From contig CAUVKI010000029.1 in the NCBI GenBank assembly GCA_963552605.1, positions 1-24,249 on the forward strand: a stretch of DNA of 24,249 bases, written 5' to 3'. This DNA comes from CAUVKI01 sp963552605 (GTDB lineage Bacteria > Bacillota > Clostridia > Tissierellales > Peptoniphilaceae). The translations under genes and the position numbers were made by a program. Below are positions 6,719 through 14,261 of this stretch, piece by piece. How positions within the stretch are numbered: position 1 is the stretch's first letter; each line of letters begins with the position of its first letter. The notes under the pieces were generated by a model. That model had not been told where the DNA came from. It was given only the letters and a program-made list of their open reading frames with translations, and ran no database searches.

Positions 6719-8054
6719 AAAATTTCGCAGGGAATTTCCCAAGTTTAAGTATAAAAGCTATAATATAGAGCAAGCAAGCTCCCTAAAAATTACATACGAA
6801 TTTGAAATTCCTAATCTTGAGGGAGGAATTTTTAAACCTCAATGGAAATTTCCTCTTTCGTCTTTCACACCATATGAGAAGGACGAGTTTTTTTTATCTC
6901 TTGTCTTTTCCTTGGGATTGGCGGAGATGATAAGCTATTGGAAGCTGACCTGTTCACCGGAAATCTCAGTTGAGGCGGGAGCTTTGAATGAAACTCAAAA
7001 AAAATTTTGGAAAAAACTGTTCTTTAAAGGGCTTGGAGAATTTTTTTACACGAATAACATATCTCCCCCCGACAAGCTTTTTGATATCACCACTTTGCCA
7101 ACAGAGAAACAGGAGTTTTCTATTCCAAAAGAATATGATCAAAGTAAGGTTCTTATTCCCATTGGTGGAGGAAAAGACTCCGCCGTAAGCCTTGAGCTGT
7201 TAAAAAACTTTGATCGCACCGGTTTTATAATCAATCCAAGGGGTGCCAGCATAAAAACTGCAGAAGTTTCAGGACTAAAAAACTTAATCAAAGCGGAACG
7301 CACCTTGGATAAAAATATGCTTGCGTTAAACAAAAAAGGTTTTCTAAACGGGCATACTCCCTTTTCAGCAATAGTGGCTTTTTCCTCTTTGCTTGCTGCA
7401 TATATAAATAAAATACCTTTTGTGGCACTCTCGAACGAATCAAGTGCAAATGAGGCTACTGTTCACAATTCGGCAATAAATCATCAATATTCAAAGAGCG
7501 AGGAATTTGAAAGAGATTTTATAGAATATGAAGCTTCTTTTATACAGAGCAAAGTTAAGTATTTCAGTTTTCTAAGACCTTTTACGGAACTTAAAATAGC
7601 GGAAATCTTCTCAAGGTTGAAAGGATATCACGAAATTTTCAAAAGCTGTAATGCGGGGAGCTTTCAAGACAGGTGGTGCGGAAGTTGTGCCAAGTGCTTA
7701 TTCGTATATATAATACTTTCGCCGTTTCTTTCTGCGGAAGATTTAGAAAAAATTTTTGGAAACAATCTTTTTGAGAACGAAACTTTAATCAAAACCCTGT
7801 CCGAATTATGCGGAATGTCGGAGACCAAACCTTTTGAATGTGTCGGGAGTGTCAACGAAGTAAGGCTCGCCCTCTCCGAAACGGTTTTGCAGTATAAAAA
7901 AAGAGGACAAAAACTTCCAAAGCTATTGGAGCTTTTCAATTCTTGGAACTTGGAAGGCTCTTCGGATTTTTATTCGGTGCTTGAAAGCTATGATGAAAAT
8001 AATCATCTCCCCTTGGAATTTTCTGCAATTTTAAAAGAAAGGCACGGAAAATGA
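6705..8054 (+). CDS. murL: UDP-MurNAc-L-Ala-L-Glu epimerase, MurL-like
   Basis: MurL inverts the terminal L-Glu of UDP-MurNAc-L-Ala-L-Glu to D-Glu in an ATP-dependent reaction, an alternative to glutamate racemase (described in Xanthomonas). The 449-aa cytosolic protein fits that family's length. It shows a PP-loop-like ATP site GGGKDS (154-159), a conserved-looking GHTPFSA (216-222), SNESSANE (243-250) with HQYSKS (260-265), and a cysteine cluster CGSCAKC (325-331). The assignment rests on recalled family resemblance and on the next gene being a MurD homologue with a 4-nt overlap (ATGA). Another PP-loop ATPase function is the alternative. Confidence 0.8.
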   Translation: MKKFEKFRREFPKFKYKSYNIEQASSLKITYEFEIPNLEGGIFKPQWKFPLSSFTPYEKDEFFLSLVFSLGLAEMISYWKLTCSPEISVEAGALNETQKKFWKKLFFKGLGEFFYTNNISPPDKLFDITTLPTEKQEFSIPKEYDQSKVLIPIGGGKDSAVSLELLKNFDRTGFIINPRGASIKTAEVSGLKNLIKAERTLDKNMLALNKKGFLNGHTPFSAIVAFSSLLAAYINKIPFVALSNESSANEATVHNSAINHQYSKSEEFERDFIEYEASFIQSKVKYFSFLRPFTELKIAEIFSRLKGYHEIFKSCNAGSFQDRWCGSCAKCLFVYIILSPFLSAEDLEKIFGNNLFENETLIKTLSELCGMSETKPFECVGSVNEVRLALSETVLQYKKRGQKLPKLLELFNSWNLEGSSDFYSVLESYDENNHLPLEFSAILKERHGK

Positions 8055-9316
8055 AAGAGCTTGTTCTGAAAAAAATTAAGGGAAAGAAAGTTTTAATCCT
8101 AGGTTTCGGGATTGAGGGACAATCCACCTTTTCCTATTTAAAAAAACTTGGAGGTTATAGCGAGATTGCCATAGCGGATAAAATTCCTCCCAAAGAAAAT
8201 ATAAAAACCTATTCGGGTGAAAAATATTTGGACAGTCTTGAGGATTATGAAATCGTATTCAAAAGCCCGGGAATCGTGCTTCACAAAGACAGGAGAGAAT
8301 ATAAAACTGAAATCACTTCGCAGGTTGAGATTTTTCTGGAGCGTTATCGTGAAAAAATAATAGGGGTAACGGGCACAAAGGGAAAAAGCACCACTTCATC
8401 TCTCATATATCAAATTTTAAGAGAAGGCGAAATAAACGTCGTGTTCGGGGGAAACATAGGAACTCCCGTATGGGATTTGGAAGTCGGGGAGGACACGGTG
8501 ATTGTTCTTGAGCTTTCCTGTCATCAACTTGAATACTGCGGCTTTTCTCCTCACAGGGCGTTATTCTTAAATTTGTATGAAGAGCATTTGGATCATTACG
8601 GCACTTTTGAAAAATATTTTCAGGCAAAAAAAAATATCTATCTACATCAATCGGCTGAGGATATTTTATACGGCAATGAAAAAATTTTGCCGTCAGAAGA
8701 TGAGAAGCACGGAAGAATTATTGTTCCCGATATAAAAAAACTCCCTTTTTCTTCTCTTAAAGAAATAAACCCGAAACTTAGGGGAGAGCATACTTTATCG
8801 AATATCAGTTTTGCCTATTCCGTTGCAAGTGATTTTAAAGTGCCTGACGAAGTTTTTCTAAGAGCTTTGAAGAAATTTTCTCCGCTTCCTCATAGGCTTG
8901 AATTTATCGGAGAAAAGCACGGAATTGATTTCTACGATGATTCCATATCCACCGCTTCAGAGTCCGCAATCTCCGCCGTAAAAAGCATAGAAAATGCGGA
9001 AACCCTGTTGCTCGGCGGTATGGACAGAGGGATTGACTATTCGGAGTTGGTAAATTTTTTATTAAAAACAAAGCTTAATATAATTTGTATGTATAAATCA
9101 GGTGAAAGAATTTATTCAATGTTTTCTGACAAAACAAAGATAAACCTGAAAGTTTTTTATGAACCGGATCTTGAGAGTGCGGTGAGAAAAGCTGTTGAAG
9201 TAACGAGAAAAGGAAAAGCCGTGATTCTATCTCCCGCATCTGCAAGCTACGGATATTTCAAAAACTTTGAAGAGCGGGGAGAAAGATTTAGGAGTATAAT
9301 TTTTGAAAATTTATAA
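8051..9316 (+). CDS. murD2: Mur ligase, probable UDP-MurNAc-L-Ala-L-glutamate ligase (MurD2)
   Basis: This cytosolic ATP-dependent Mur ligase adds glutamate to UDP-MurNAc-L-alanine. The 421-aa length is a little short of typical MurD. Features: N-terminal Rossmann-like LILGFGIEGQS (15-25), P-loop GVTGTKGKST (105-114), ELSCHQLEY (154-162), EEHLDHYG (177-184), PHRLEFI (280-286), and C-terminal GGMDRGID and LSPASASYGYFKNFEERG. In ordinary D-Glu-adding MurD the motif after PHR is NDSKATN and the later one is GGxxKG. Here they read DDSISTAS (296-303) and GGMDRG, so substrate-side lysines are changed. With murL translationally coupled upstream, this supports L-Glu-specific MurD2 over standard MurD. 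Confidence 0.8.
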   Translation: MKELVLKKIKGKKVLILGFGIEGQSTFSYLKKLGGYSEIAIADKIPPKENIKTYSGEKYLDSLEDYEIVFKSPGIVLHKDRREYKTEITSQVEIFLERYREKIIGVTGTKGKSTTSSLIYQILREGEINVVFGGNIGTPVWDLEVGEDTVIVLELSCHQLEYCGFSPHRALFLNLYEEHLDHYGTFEKYFQAKKNIYLHQSAEDILYGNEKILPSEDEKHGRIIVPDIKKLPFSSLKEINPKLRGEHTLSNISFAYSVASDFKVPDEVFLRALKKFSPLPHRLEFIGEKHGIDFYDDSISTASESAISAVKSIENAETLLLGGMDRGIDYSELVNFLLKTKLNIICMYKSGERIYSMFSDKTKINLKVFYEPDLESAVRKAVEVTRKGKAVILSPASASYGYFKNFEERGERFRSIIFENL

Positions 9317-9327
9317 GGAGGAAAAAA

Positions 9328-10389
9328 ATGAATGCTTCAACGAGATTAAAAAAATATTTTTCGGGAGAAGTTGTGGACTTTCAGCCCTATACTCTGCATC
9401 TTCCGGAAAATGCAATAGGAGAATTTTTAGGCTATTCCACTTCTGAATGGAATAACTCCCACGAAGCTTTTTTAAAAATCTACGACTACAAGGAAAAAAA
9501 TTTGGGACTTGACGGCGCAAACGTCCGCTTGAGTTTGCAAAGTATGGGAATTGCTCTGGGTTCAAAAGCCGAGTATCCGAAACACGGATATATAGAAATT
9601 ACCGATCCCTTTTTAAAAAACTATGATGAGCTTAAGAGCTTGAAAGTTCCGGAGCCCAAAAAAAATCCCGCTCTTTCACTTCTTATCGAAAGAGCTGATG
9701 TCTTTAGAAAAAATCGCCCGAATGCTCCGCTTTCAACCGGCGTCGTCGGAGCTATGACAACGGCAATCTCAATACGCCCTCAAGAAGCTGTGCTCAACGA
9801 TATGAAAGAAAATAAAAAAAACCTCTCAGAACTTTTGGACTTTTCTGTTTGTTGTGCTTTGGAGTGGCTGAAAATATTTACCGAAGAATTCGGAGCTGCC
9901 GAGGCTACCATATCCGATCCCGTTTCTTCTCCCGACGTGATGACTAAGGAGCAGTTTGAAGAATTTTCATTCCCCGCACTTAAAAAACTTGTCGAAGGAG
10001 TGATTGAGATTACAAAACACAAACCCTCCCTTCATATCTGCGGACACACAAAACCGATTTGGCATCTGCTTTCCGAGTTGCCTTTAAGCTCCTTTTCAGT
10101 GGGAGACTCTGAAAAACTCTCAGAGGTCAAACAAGCTCTCGGAGACTCTTTCACCCTTATGGGAAATGTTGATCCGCTAAAAATAAAAGACGGAACCCCC
10201 GATGAAATAAGGTCAGCCGTTGAGGATTGTTTAAGAAACGGTGCGGACTCCCCCAAGGGATATATTATCTCCTCAGGATGTGAAATTTCTCTCGGCACTC
10301 CGAAAGAAAACATTTTTGCCTACCTTGATGCCGTAAAAACTTTTGGAAAAAACGCCGCTATTGGAAAGCTGCCGCAGGAACTTGAGTAA
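9328..10389 (+). CDS. URO-D superfamily protein, MtaA/MtbA-like methyltransferase
   Basis: The 353-aa cytosolic TIM-barrel protein belongs to the uroporphyrinogen decarboxylase superfamily. It has the zinc-binding HxC...C pattern of the methylcobamide:CoM-type methyltransferase branch: H236 and C238 in LHICGHT, then C318 in SSGCEI. That argues against HemE, which lacks this set. Members move methyl groups from a corrinoid protein to a thiol. No corrinoid protein or partner methyltransferase is present in the window, so the substrate is unknown. It follows murD2 by 11 nt with a GGAGG site (about 9316-9320) and is the last gene before the operon terminator. Confidence 0.8.
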   Translation: MNASTRLKKYFSGEVVDFQPYTLHLPENAIGEFLGYSTSEWNNSHEAFLKIYDYKEKNLGLDGANVRLSLQSMGIALGSKAEYPKHGYIEITDPFLKNYDELKSLKVPEPKKNPALSLLIERADVFRKNRPNAPLSTGVVGAMTTAISIRPQEAVLNDMKENKKNLSELLDFSVCCALEWLKIFTEEFGAAEATISDPVSSPDVMTKEQFEEFSFPALKKLVEGVIEITKHKPSLHICGHTKPIWHLLSELPLSSFSVGDSEKLSEVKQALGDSFTLMGNVDPLKIKDGTPDEIRSAVEDCLRNGADSPKGYIISSGCEISLGTPKENIFAYLDAVKTFGKNAAIGKLPQELE

Positions 10390-10402
10390 TGTCATTGAAA
10401 AA

Positions 10403-10438
10403 AAGCAACTAAGTTATCTTAGTCGCTTGATTGTTTTT
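10403..10438 (+). terminator. Terminator of the pyrF-to-URO-D operon
   Basis: An 11-bp stem with one A-C mismatch (10403-10413 with 10418-10428), TTAT loop and a T-rich tail begins 14 nt after the last stop codon of the operon. Confidence 0.75.
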
Positions 10439-10456
10439 GCCAAGAAATAAAAAAAA

Positions 10457-10486
10457 TTGATATTCGAGGTTGTTTTTCTCTAAATG
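10457..10486 (+). promoter_or_regulatory. Weak candidate promoter for the secreted protein gene
   Basis: TTGATA (10457-10462) and TAAATG (10481-10486) are 18 bp apart. The match is modest. A promoter is expected here because a terminator lies just upstream and the gene downstream has its own strong ribosome binding site. Confidence 0.3.
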
Positions 10487-10550
10487 GTATGGTACGATTT
10501 ATCAAAGTGATGATGATTAATCGGAAAGCAGGTAAAGGAGGTCGATTTTA

Positions 10551-11294
10551 ATGTTAAATTTTCTTAAAAAAGCGTTAATGCTGTCGTTGCTTCTTGTGTG
10601 TTTTGGAGTTTTTTATAACAATCCCACTTATTCCAAAGACTTTGAAAAAGACGGTGAAGTCGTGATGATTGCTTTACCTGATGATCGTGGAGGGTTAAAG
10701 TACTATAAGGACTCCAAGGCGAGAGGGTTTTATGAGAAAATTAAATGCAATGAAAGCATCTGCAATGAAGAAAAATTTTATACTCCTGATGATTCTAAAA
10801 AAAATGAACCTGCAGCCATGGGACCGTTTCATTACAGGTATAGATTTGTAAAAATTTCCTCCGGAAGCAGATGGGGTGCTTCAAGAAGGATATCAAGTTA
10901 TTTTGCAAATGAAACAAGCATAATGCAAAATATTCCCATATCTGTCAGCATAAGTCAATCGTGGGAGATTTCAAAGCTTCCTTCAGAGCGTCTTTATGAG
11001 GCGTTCAAAGCTGAAGTTGACCCGAATTGGACTTCTTCGGGCGATTTTTTCGAGAACTTCGAGCTTAGTGTTGAGCCCAATAAGATGGTGTGGATTGAAT
11101 ATATCCCGCTGATTAGATATGTGTCGGGCTATGTGCAGAGGTATTATGTGCCGAGAGGAACAGGAAATAAAAAGGCAATGGTGGTTGAGAGCAGATATAT
11201 ACATTCGACGAGTCCGAAAAAGTTGTATTCAATCTTCTCTAAAGGAGAGAAATTATATGGGGTATGCGTATGGAAACAAAAAAACATAAAGTGA
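10551..11294 (+). CDS. Secreted protein of unknown function
   Basis: The 247-aa product has a Sec signal peptide: LNFLKK, a hydrophobic core LMLSLLLVCFGVF, and a likely cleavage near residue 28 (TYS-K). The mature part is polar, rich in aromatic and serine residues, and resembles no family recognised here. AAAGGAGGTCG (about 10535-10545) matches the site used by the lipoprotein at 336. The gene ends at a single TGA followed by C. The same frame then runs 44 more codons through a transmembrane helix to a TAA inside the terminator hairpin. The annotated end may therefore be a nonsense mutation or a readthrough stop rather than the natural C-terminus. Confidence 0.75.
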   Translation: MLNFLKKALMLSLLLVCFGVFYNNPTYSKDFEKDGEVVMIALPDDRGGLKYYKDSKARGFYEKIKCNESICNEEKFYTPDDSKKNEPAAMGPFHYRYRFVKISSGSRWGASRRISSYFANETSIMQNIPISVSISQSWEISKLPSERLYEAFKAEVDPNWTSSGDFFENFELSVEPNKMVWIEYIPLIRYVSGYVQRYYVPRGTGNKKAMVVESRYIHSTSPKKLYSIFSKGEKLYGVCVWKQKNIK

Positions 11295-11429
11295 CATTTT
11301 TCCTTTGTGACAAGAACCCCTTCACCCGCTGAATTATTCTTGGCTGTATCCGGAGCTATGTGCTTTATCATATCAGTTGTAGCCGCTGTTTGCGCTTATC
11401 TTGAAATTAGGATCAAAAAAACTCCCTAA
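11295..11429 (+). other. In-frame extension after the TGA: possible C-terminal membrane anchor or small membrane peptide
   Basis: Directly after the TGA at 11292-11294 the same frame stays open for 44 codons. It holds a hydrophobic segment (AELFLAVSGAMCFIISVVAA and onward), then a basic LEIRIKKTP end, the layout of a C-terminal membrane anchor. A GTG at 11307 could start a separate 40-residue peptide, but no ribosome binding site precedes it. The terminator stem contains the final TAA, so the transcript includes this segment. Confidence 0.45.
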
Positions 11430-11445
11430 AGCAGGGAGTTTTTTT
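11415..11445 (+). terminator. Terminator of the secreted-protein unit
   Basis: The stem ACTCCCT/AGGGAGT (11421-11427 with 11433-11439) is extended by an A run on the left pairing with the T run on the right. A strong T tract follows. Confidence 0.9.
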
Positions 11446-11469
11446 TGAAGAGTAGCTTCACAGCTCAAT

Positions 11470-11494
11470 AAAAAAAGACAGCTCTTAAGCTGTC
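11470..11494 (-). terminator. Terminator of the glmS-radA-MATE operon
   Basis: The stem GACAGCT/AGCTGTC (11477-11483 with 11488-11494), read on the minus strand, is followed by seven T. It lies 18 nt after the MATE stop and faces the plus-strand terminator just to its left, marking a convergent boundary. Confidence 0.88.
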
Positions 11495-11511
11495 AAAAAG
11501 AAAGGAGTCAA

Positions 11512-12855
11512 TTAAATCCTGTTCTTTTTCATAAAATAGATGTAATATGAAGAATAAAGCACCGCAGTGAGAAGCCACGAAAGAGGATAGCCCCAAAGCA
11601 CGGTGAAGATTTCATTTTTTAAGGGCAGCACTAATTTAATCCAGACCACTCGGCTTAGGCAAATGCCTATCAAAGTCAAAACCATAGGCATAAAGGATTC
11701 CCCTCTCCCTCTTATGGCTCCGGATAAAGTTTCTCCCACGGTGTGTATAACATAAAACGGTGCAATCTGTGTCATAAATAATTTCGCAAAATTCAAAACC
11801 GTCCCATCGTCATTAAAAAATTTCGCAAAGGTAGGATTGAAAAAATAAAGTATGGCGCTAATCGAACCTATAAGAAAGGTGGTAAGTATGAAGGCATTCT
11901 TTACGGCTTCACCCATTCTGTCATATTTTTTCGCACCGAAATTTTGCGCAACAAAAGTGACAACCGCAAGTCCCATCGTGTCCGCAATAATCCAGATTAT
12001 AATATCCATTTTTCCGCAGATTGCCCAAGCCGCAACACAATCCGTTCCGAAAGAATTTATCGCTCCCTGCATATACATATTTGAAATTGCAAATAAAATC
12101 GTCTGCACTCCCATAGGCACACCCGTTTTTAAAATCAACTTCAAAAATTCAAAGTCGAATGATTTTTTCTCCATACGAAGTGCATAAGGTTCTTGAACCG
12201 AGGTTATATACCTAATCATCAGGAATGCGGAAATTCCTTGAGATATAACCGTAGCCAATGCCGCTCCCGAAACGTCTAATCTTAAAACCGCCACAAAAAT
12301 AATGTCCAACACTACATTCACGGCGCTGCTTATAATCATATATTTGAAAGGTCTTTTGGAATCTCCCACCGCTCTTAAAACTCCCGAATAAATATTAAAA
12401 GCCAATGAGAAAAGACTTCCCGCAAAATAAACTCTCAAATATCCCACGCTTCTAATAAAAATATCTTCGGGAACTCTCATAATTTTTACAAACATCGGCG
12501 TAAACGAAACCCCTACCAAGGTTATAATAATCCCTCCAAAAATTGAAAAAAATGTGAGAGTGGTGACGGTTTTTCTCATGCTCAAATTATCTTCGGCTCC
12601 GCAGTATTTTGCCAAAATTACCGAGCCGCCCGCCGCCACCGATATAACGACATTTATTAGAAACTTAATTACCACATAAGTGGCATCAACCGATGCCAAA
12701 GCTCCTTTTCCTGCATATCTTCCGACAATTATCGCATCTATTATTGTATAGGATTGCTGAATTATACTGCTTGAAAAAATCGGTATGAAAAAGGTTATCA
12801 AAGCCTGCCATAAATTGCCCTCCGTAATAGGGTTTTTCTTTTCAACGTCTTCCAA
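11512..12855 (-). CDS. MATE family efflux transporter
   Basis: The 447-aa integral membrane protein has about twelve hydrophobic segments in two similar halves. MATE-type signatures include the N-terminal PIFSSSIIQQSYTIIDAIIVG and, in the second half, PMGVQTILFAISNMYMQG. These proteins export drugs or metabolites using Na+ or H+ gradients; the substrate here cannot be told. The start is TTG (reading MEDVEKKNPITEG) with GAGGTG at good spacing. It is the last gene of the glmS-radA operon, 20 nt after radA, and a terminator follows. Confidence 0.92.
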   Translation of the reverse strand: MEDVEKKNPITEGNLWQALITFFIPIFSSSIIQQSYTIIDAIIVGRYAGKGALASVDATYVVIKFLINVVISVAAGGSVILAKYCGAEDNLSMRKTVTTLTFFSIFGGIIITLVGVSFTPMFVKIMRVPEDIFIRSVGYLRVYFAGSLFSLAFNIYSGVLRAVGDSKRPFKYMIISSAVNVVLDIIFVAVLRLDVSGAALATVISQGISAFLMIRYITSVQEPYALRMEKKSFDFEFLKLILKTGVPMGVQTILFAISNMYMQGAINSFGTDCVAAWAICGKMDIIIWIIADTMGLAVVTFVAQNFGAKKYDRMGEAVKNAFILTTFLIGSISAILYFFNPTFAKFFNDDGTVLNFAKLFMTQIAPFYVIHTVGETLSGAIRGRGESFMPMVLTLIGICLSRVVWIKLVLPLKNEIFTVLWGYPLSWLLTAVLYSSYYIYFMKKNRI

Positions 12856-12875
12856 AAAATCACCTCGACTTTGTC

Positions 12876-14246
12876 CTAACCGAAAACCTTATCTATGACT
12901 TCTGTAAGTAATCTGCATTCAATTATCTTTAAGTTTTTTGTCTTAATTAAGTGAGCCTGTCCTCTTGCGGCAAATAACCTCTCATATCCCATTCTATCAA
13001 GCTCCCTCACTCTCGATTCAAAACTTGGCACTTTGTGAAGCTCACCCGTAAGCCCCACATCTGCAATGAAAGCGGTTTTGGGATCGACGGGTATTTTTTT
13101 TTGTGACGAAAGAATGCTTATGATTACCGCCAAGTTTGCAGCGGGTTCTTTGAGTTTGATTGCACCTATTGTTTTGACCACCGCATTTTTGTCATAAAAG
13201 CTCACCCCTGCCCGTTCTTCCAGCACGGAAAGAAGCGTGCCGAGGTGATCCTTTCTCATACACTCGGAAACTCTCGAAGGATATGGCGTAAAAGATCTGC
13301 TGATAAGGCTTTCTATTTCCACAATTACAGGTCTTGTTCCCTCACGCACCACGGTTAATGCACTTCCAGCCACACGCTCGTCCGATGTTCTCTCCGTCAG
13401 GAAATAAGAAGAGGGATTGTCAATAGAGGTCATTCCCCGCTCACCCATCGCAAAAAATCCCATTTCTCCGGTTGAGCCGTAGCGATTTTTTGTCGCACAA
13501 AGAAGCCTTAGTTCATCTCCGCTTTCTCCCTCAATTAACAAAACCGTATCCACCATATGCTCAAGAGCTCTCACCCCCGCAATCATATCTTCCTTTGTCA
13601 TCTGTCCCACCATAATGACGGCTTTGGGATCTTTCTCATCTTTGGCAACCTCAAGGAGAGCGGAAGCGCAAGCTACGGTCTGTGTAGGGTTTCCTGCACG
13701 GGACGGTAAAAATTCTTCAAGCGAAAAGGTTTGAATAGAGTCTAAAATTATGAGCTTGGGGGAGGTTTTTTTTATGACCGATAGGACTTCATCTAAGGAA
13801 TGAGTGGACATCACCTGAATATTTTTTGAAATTTCGGGGAGAATTCTATCGGCTCTTCTTTTTAACTGCGACTGTGATTCCTCTCCCGAAGCATAAAGTA
13901 CGGGTATTCCCTGTAAAGCTACGGATTGGCATACTTCAAGCAACAAAGTGGATTTTCCCGCTCCGGGTTTTGCTGTGACTATTGAGAGGGAATCTCTTAC
14001 GATTCCCCCTCCCATCACTCTGTCAAATTCTTTTATTCCGCTTAATAATCTGTCGCTTGCTTCAGAATTTATCTCAAAAAGACGCACAGCCCCCGCTCTT
14101 TTTTCCGAATTGTCAGGCGAGACGGATTTTTTTTGCAATGTCTTTTCTTCCAAGGTATTCCAACTTCCGCAATTAGGACACTTCCCGTAATGAGTTGATG
14201 ATACATATGAACACTCGGTGCAAACATATTCCGTTTTTTTAGGCAT
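12876..14246 (-). CDS. radA: DNA repair protein RadA/Sms
   Basis: This RecA-like helicase drives branch migration during recombinational repair. The 456-aa length is normal. Order of parts: a four-cysteine zinc finger (C9, C12, C23, C26), the Walker A AKPGAGKST (92-100), Walker B in LIILDS (about 165-170), the RadA hallmark KNRYG (253-257), and a C-terminal Lon-protease-like domain (about 350-456) with DPKTAFIADVGLTGE. All parts are intact. It starts 15 nt after glmS and is followed by the MATE gene. Confidence 0.96.
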   Translation of the reverse strand: MPKKTEYVCTECSYVSSTHYGKCPNCGSWNTLEEKTLQKKSVSPDNSEKRAGAVRLFEINSEASDRLLSGIKEFDRVMGGGIVRDSLSIVTAKPGAGKSTLLLEVCQSVALQGIPVLYASGEESQSQLKRRADRILPEISKNIQVMSTHSLDEVLSVIKKTSPKLIILDSIQTFSLEEFLPSRAGNPTQTVACASALLEVAKDEKDPKAVIMVGQMTKEDMIAGVRALEHMVDTVLLIEGESGDELRLLCATKNRYGSTGEMGFFAMGERGMTSIDNPSSYFLTERTSDERVAGSALTVVREGTRPVIVEIESLISRSFTPYPSRVSECMRKDHLGTLLSVLEERAGVSFYDKNAVVKTIGAIKLKEPAANLAVIISILSSQKKIPVDPKTAFIADVGLTGELHKVPSFESRVRELDRMGYERLFAARGQAHLIKTKNLKIIECRLLTEVIDKVFG

Positions 14247-14261
14247 ATTATCTTCGCCTCT

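Noticed and set aside
9328..10389. Calling the URO-D protein HemE
   Set aside because: It carries the HxC...C zinc set of corrinoid methyltransferases and no other heme genes are nearby.
11292..11294. TGA as a selenocysteine codon
   Set aside because: No convincing SECIS-like hairpin was seen just after the TGA, and the residue is not in a redox motif.
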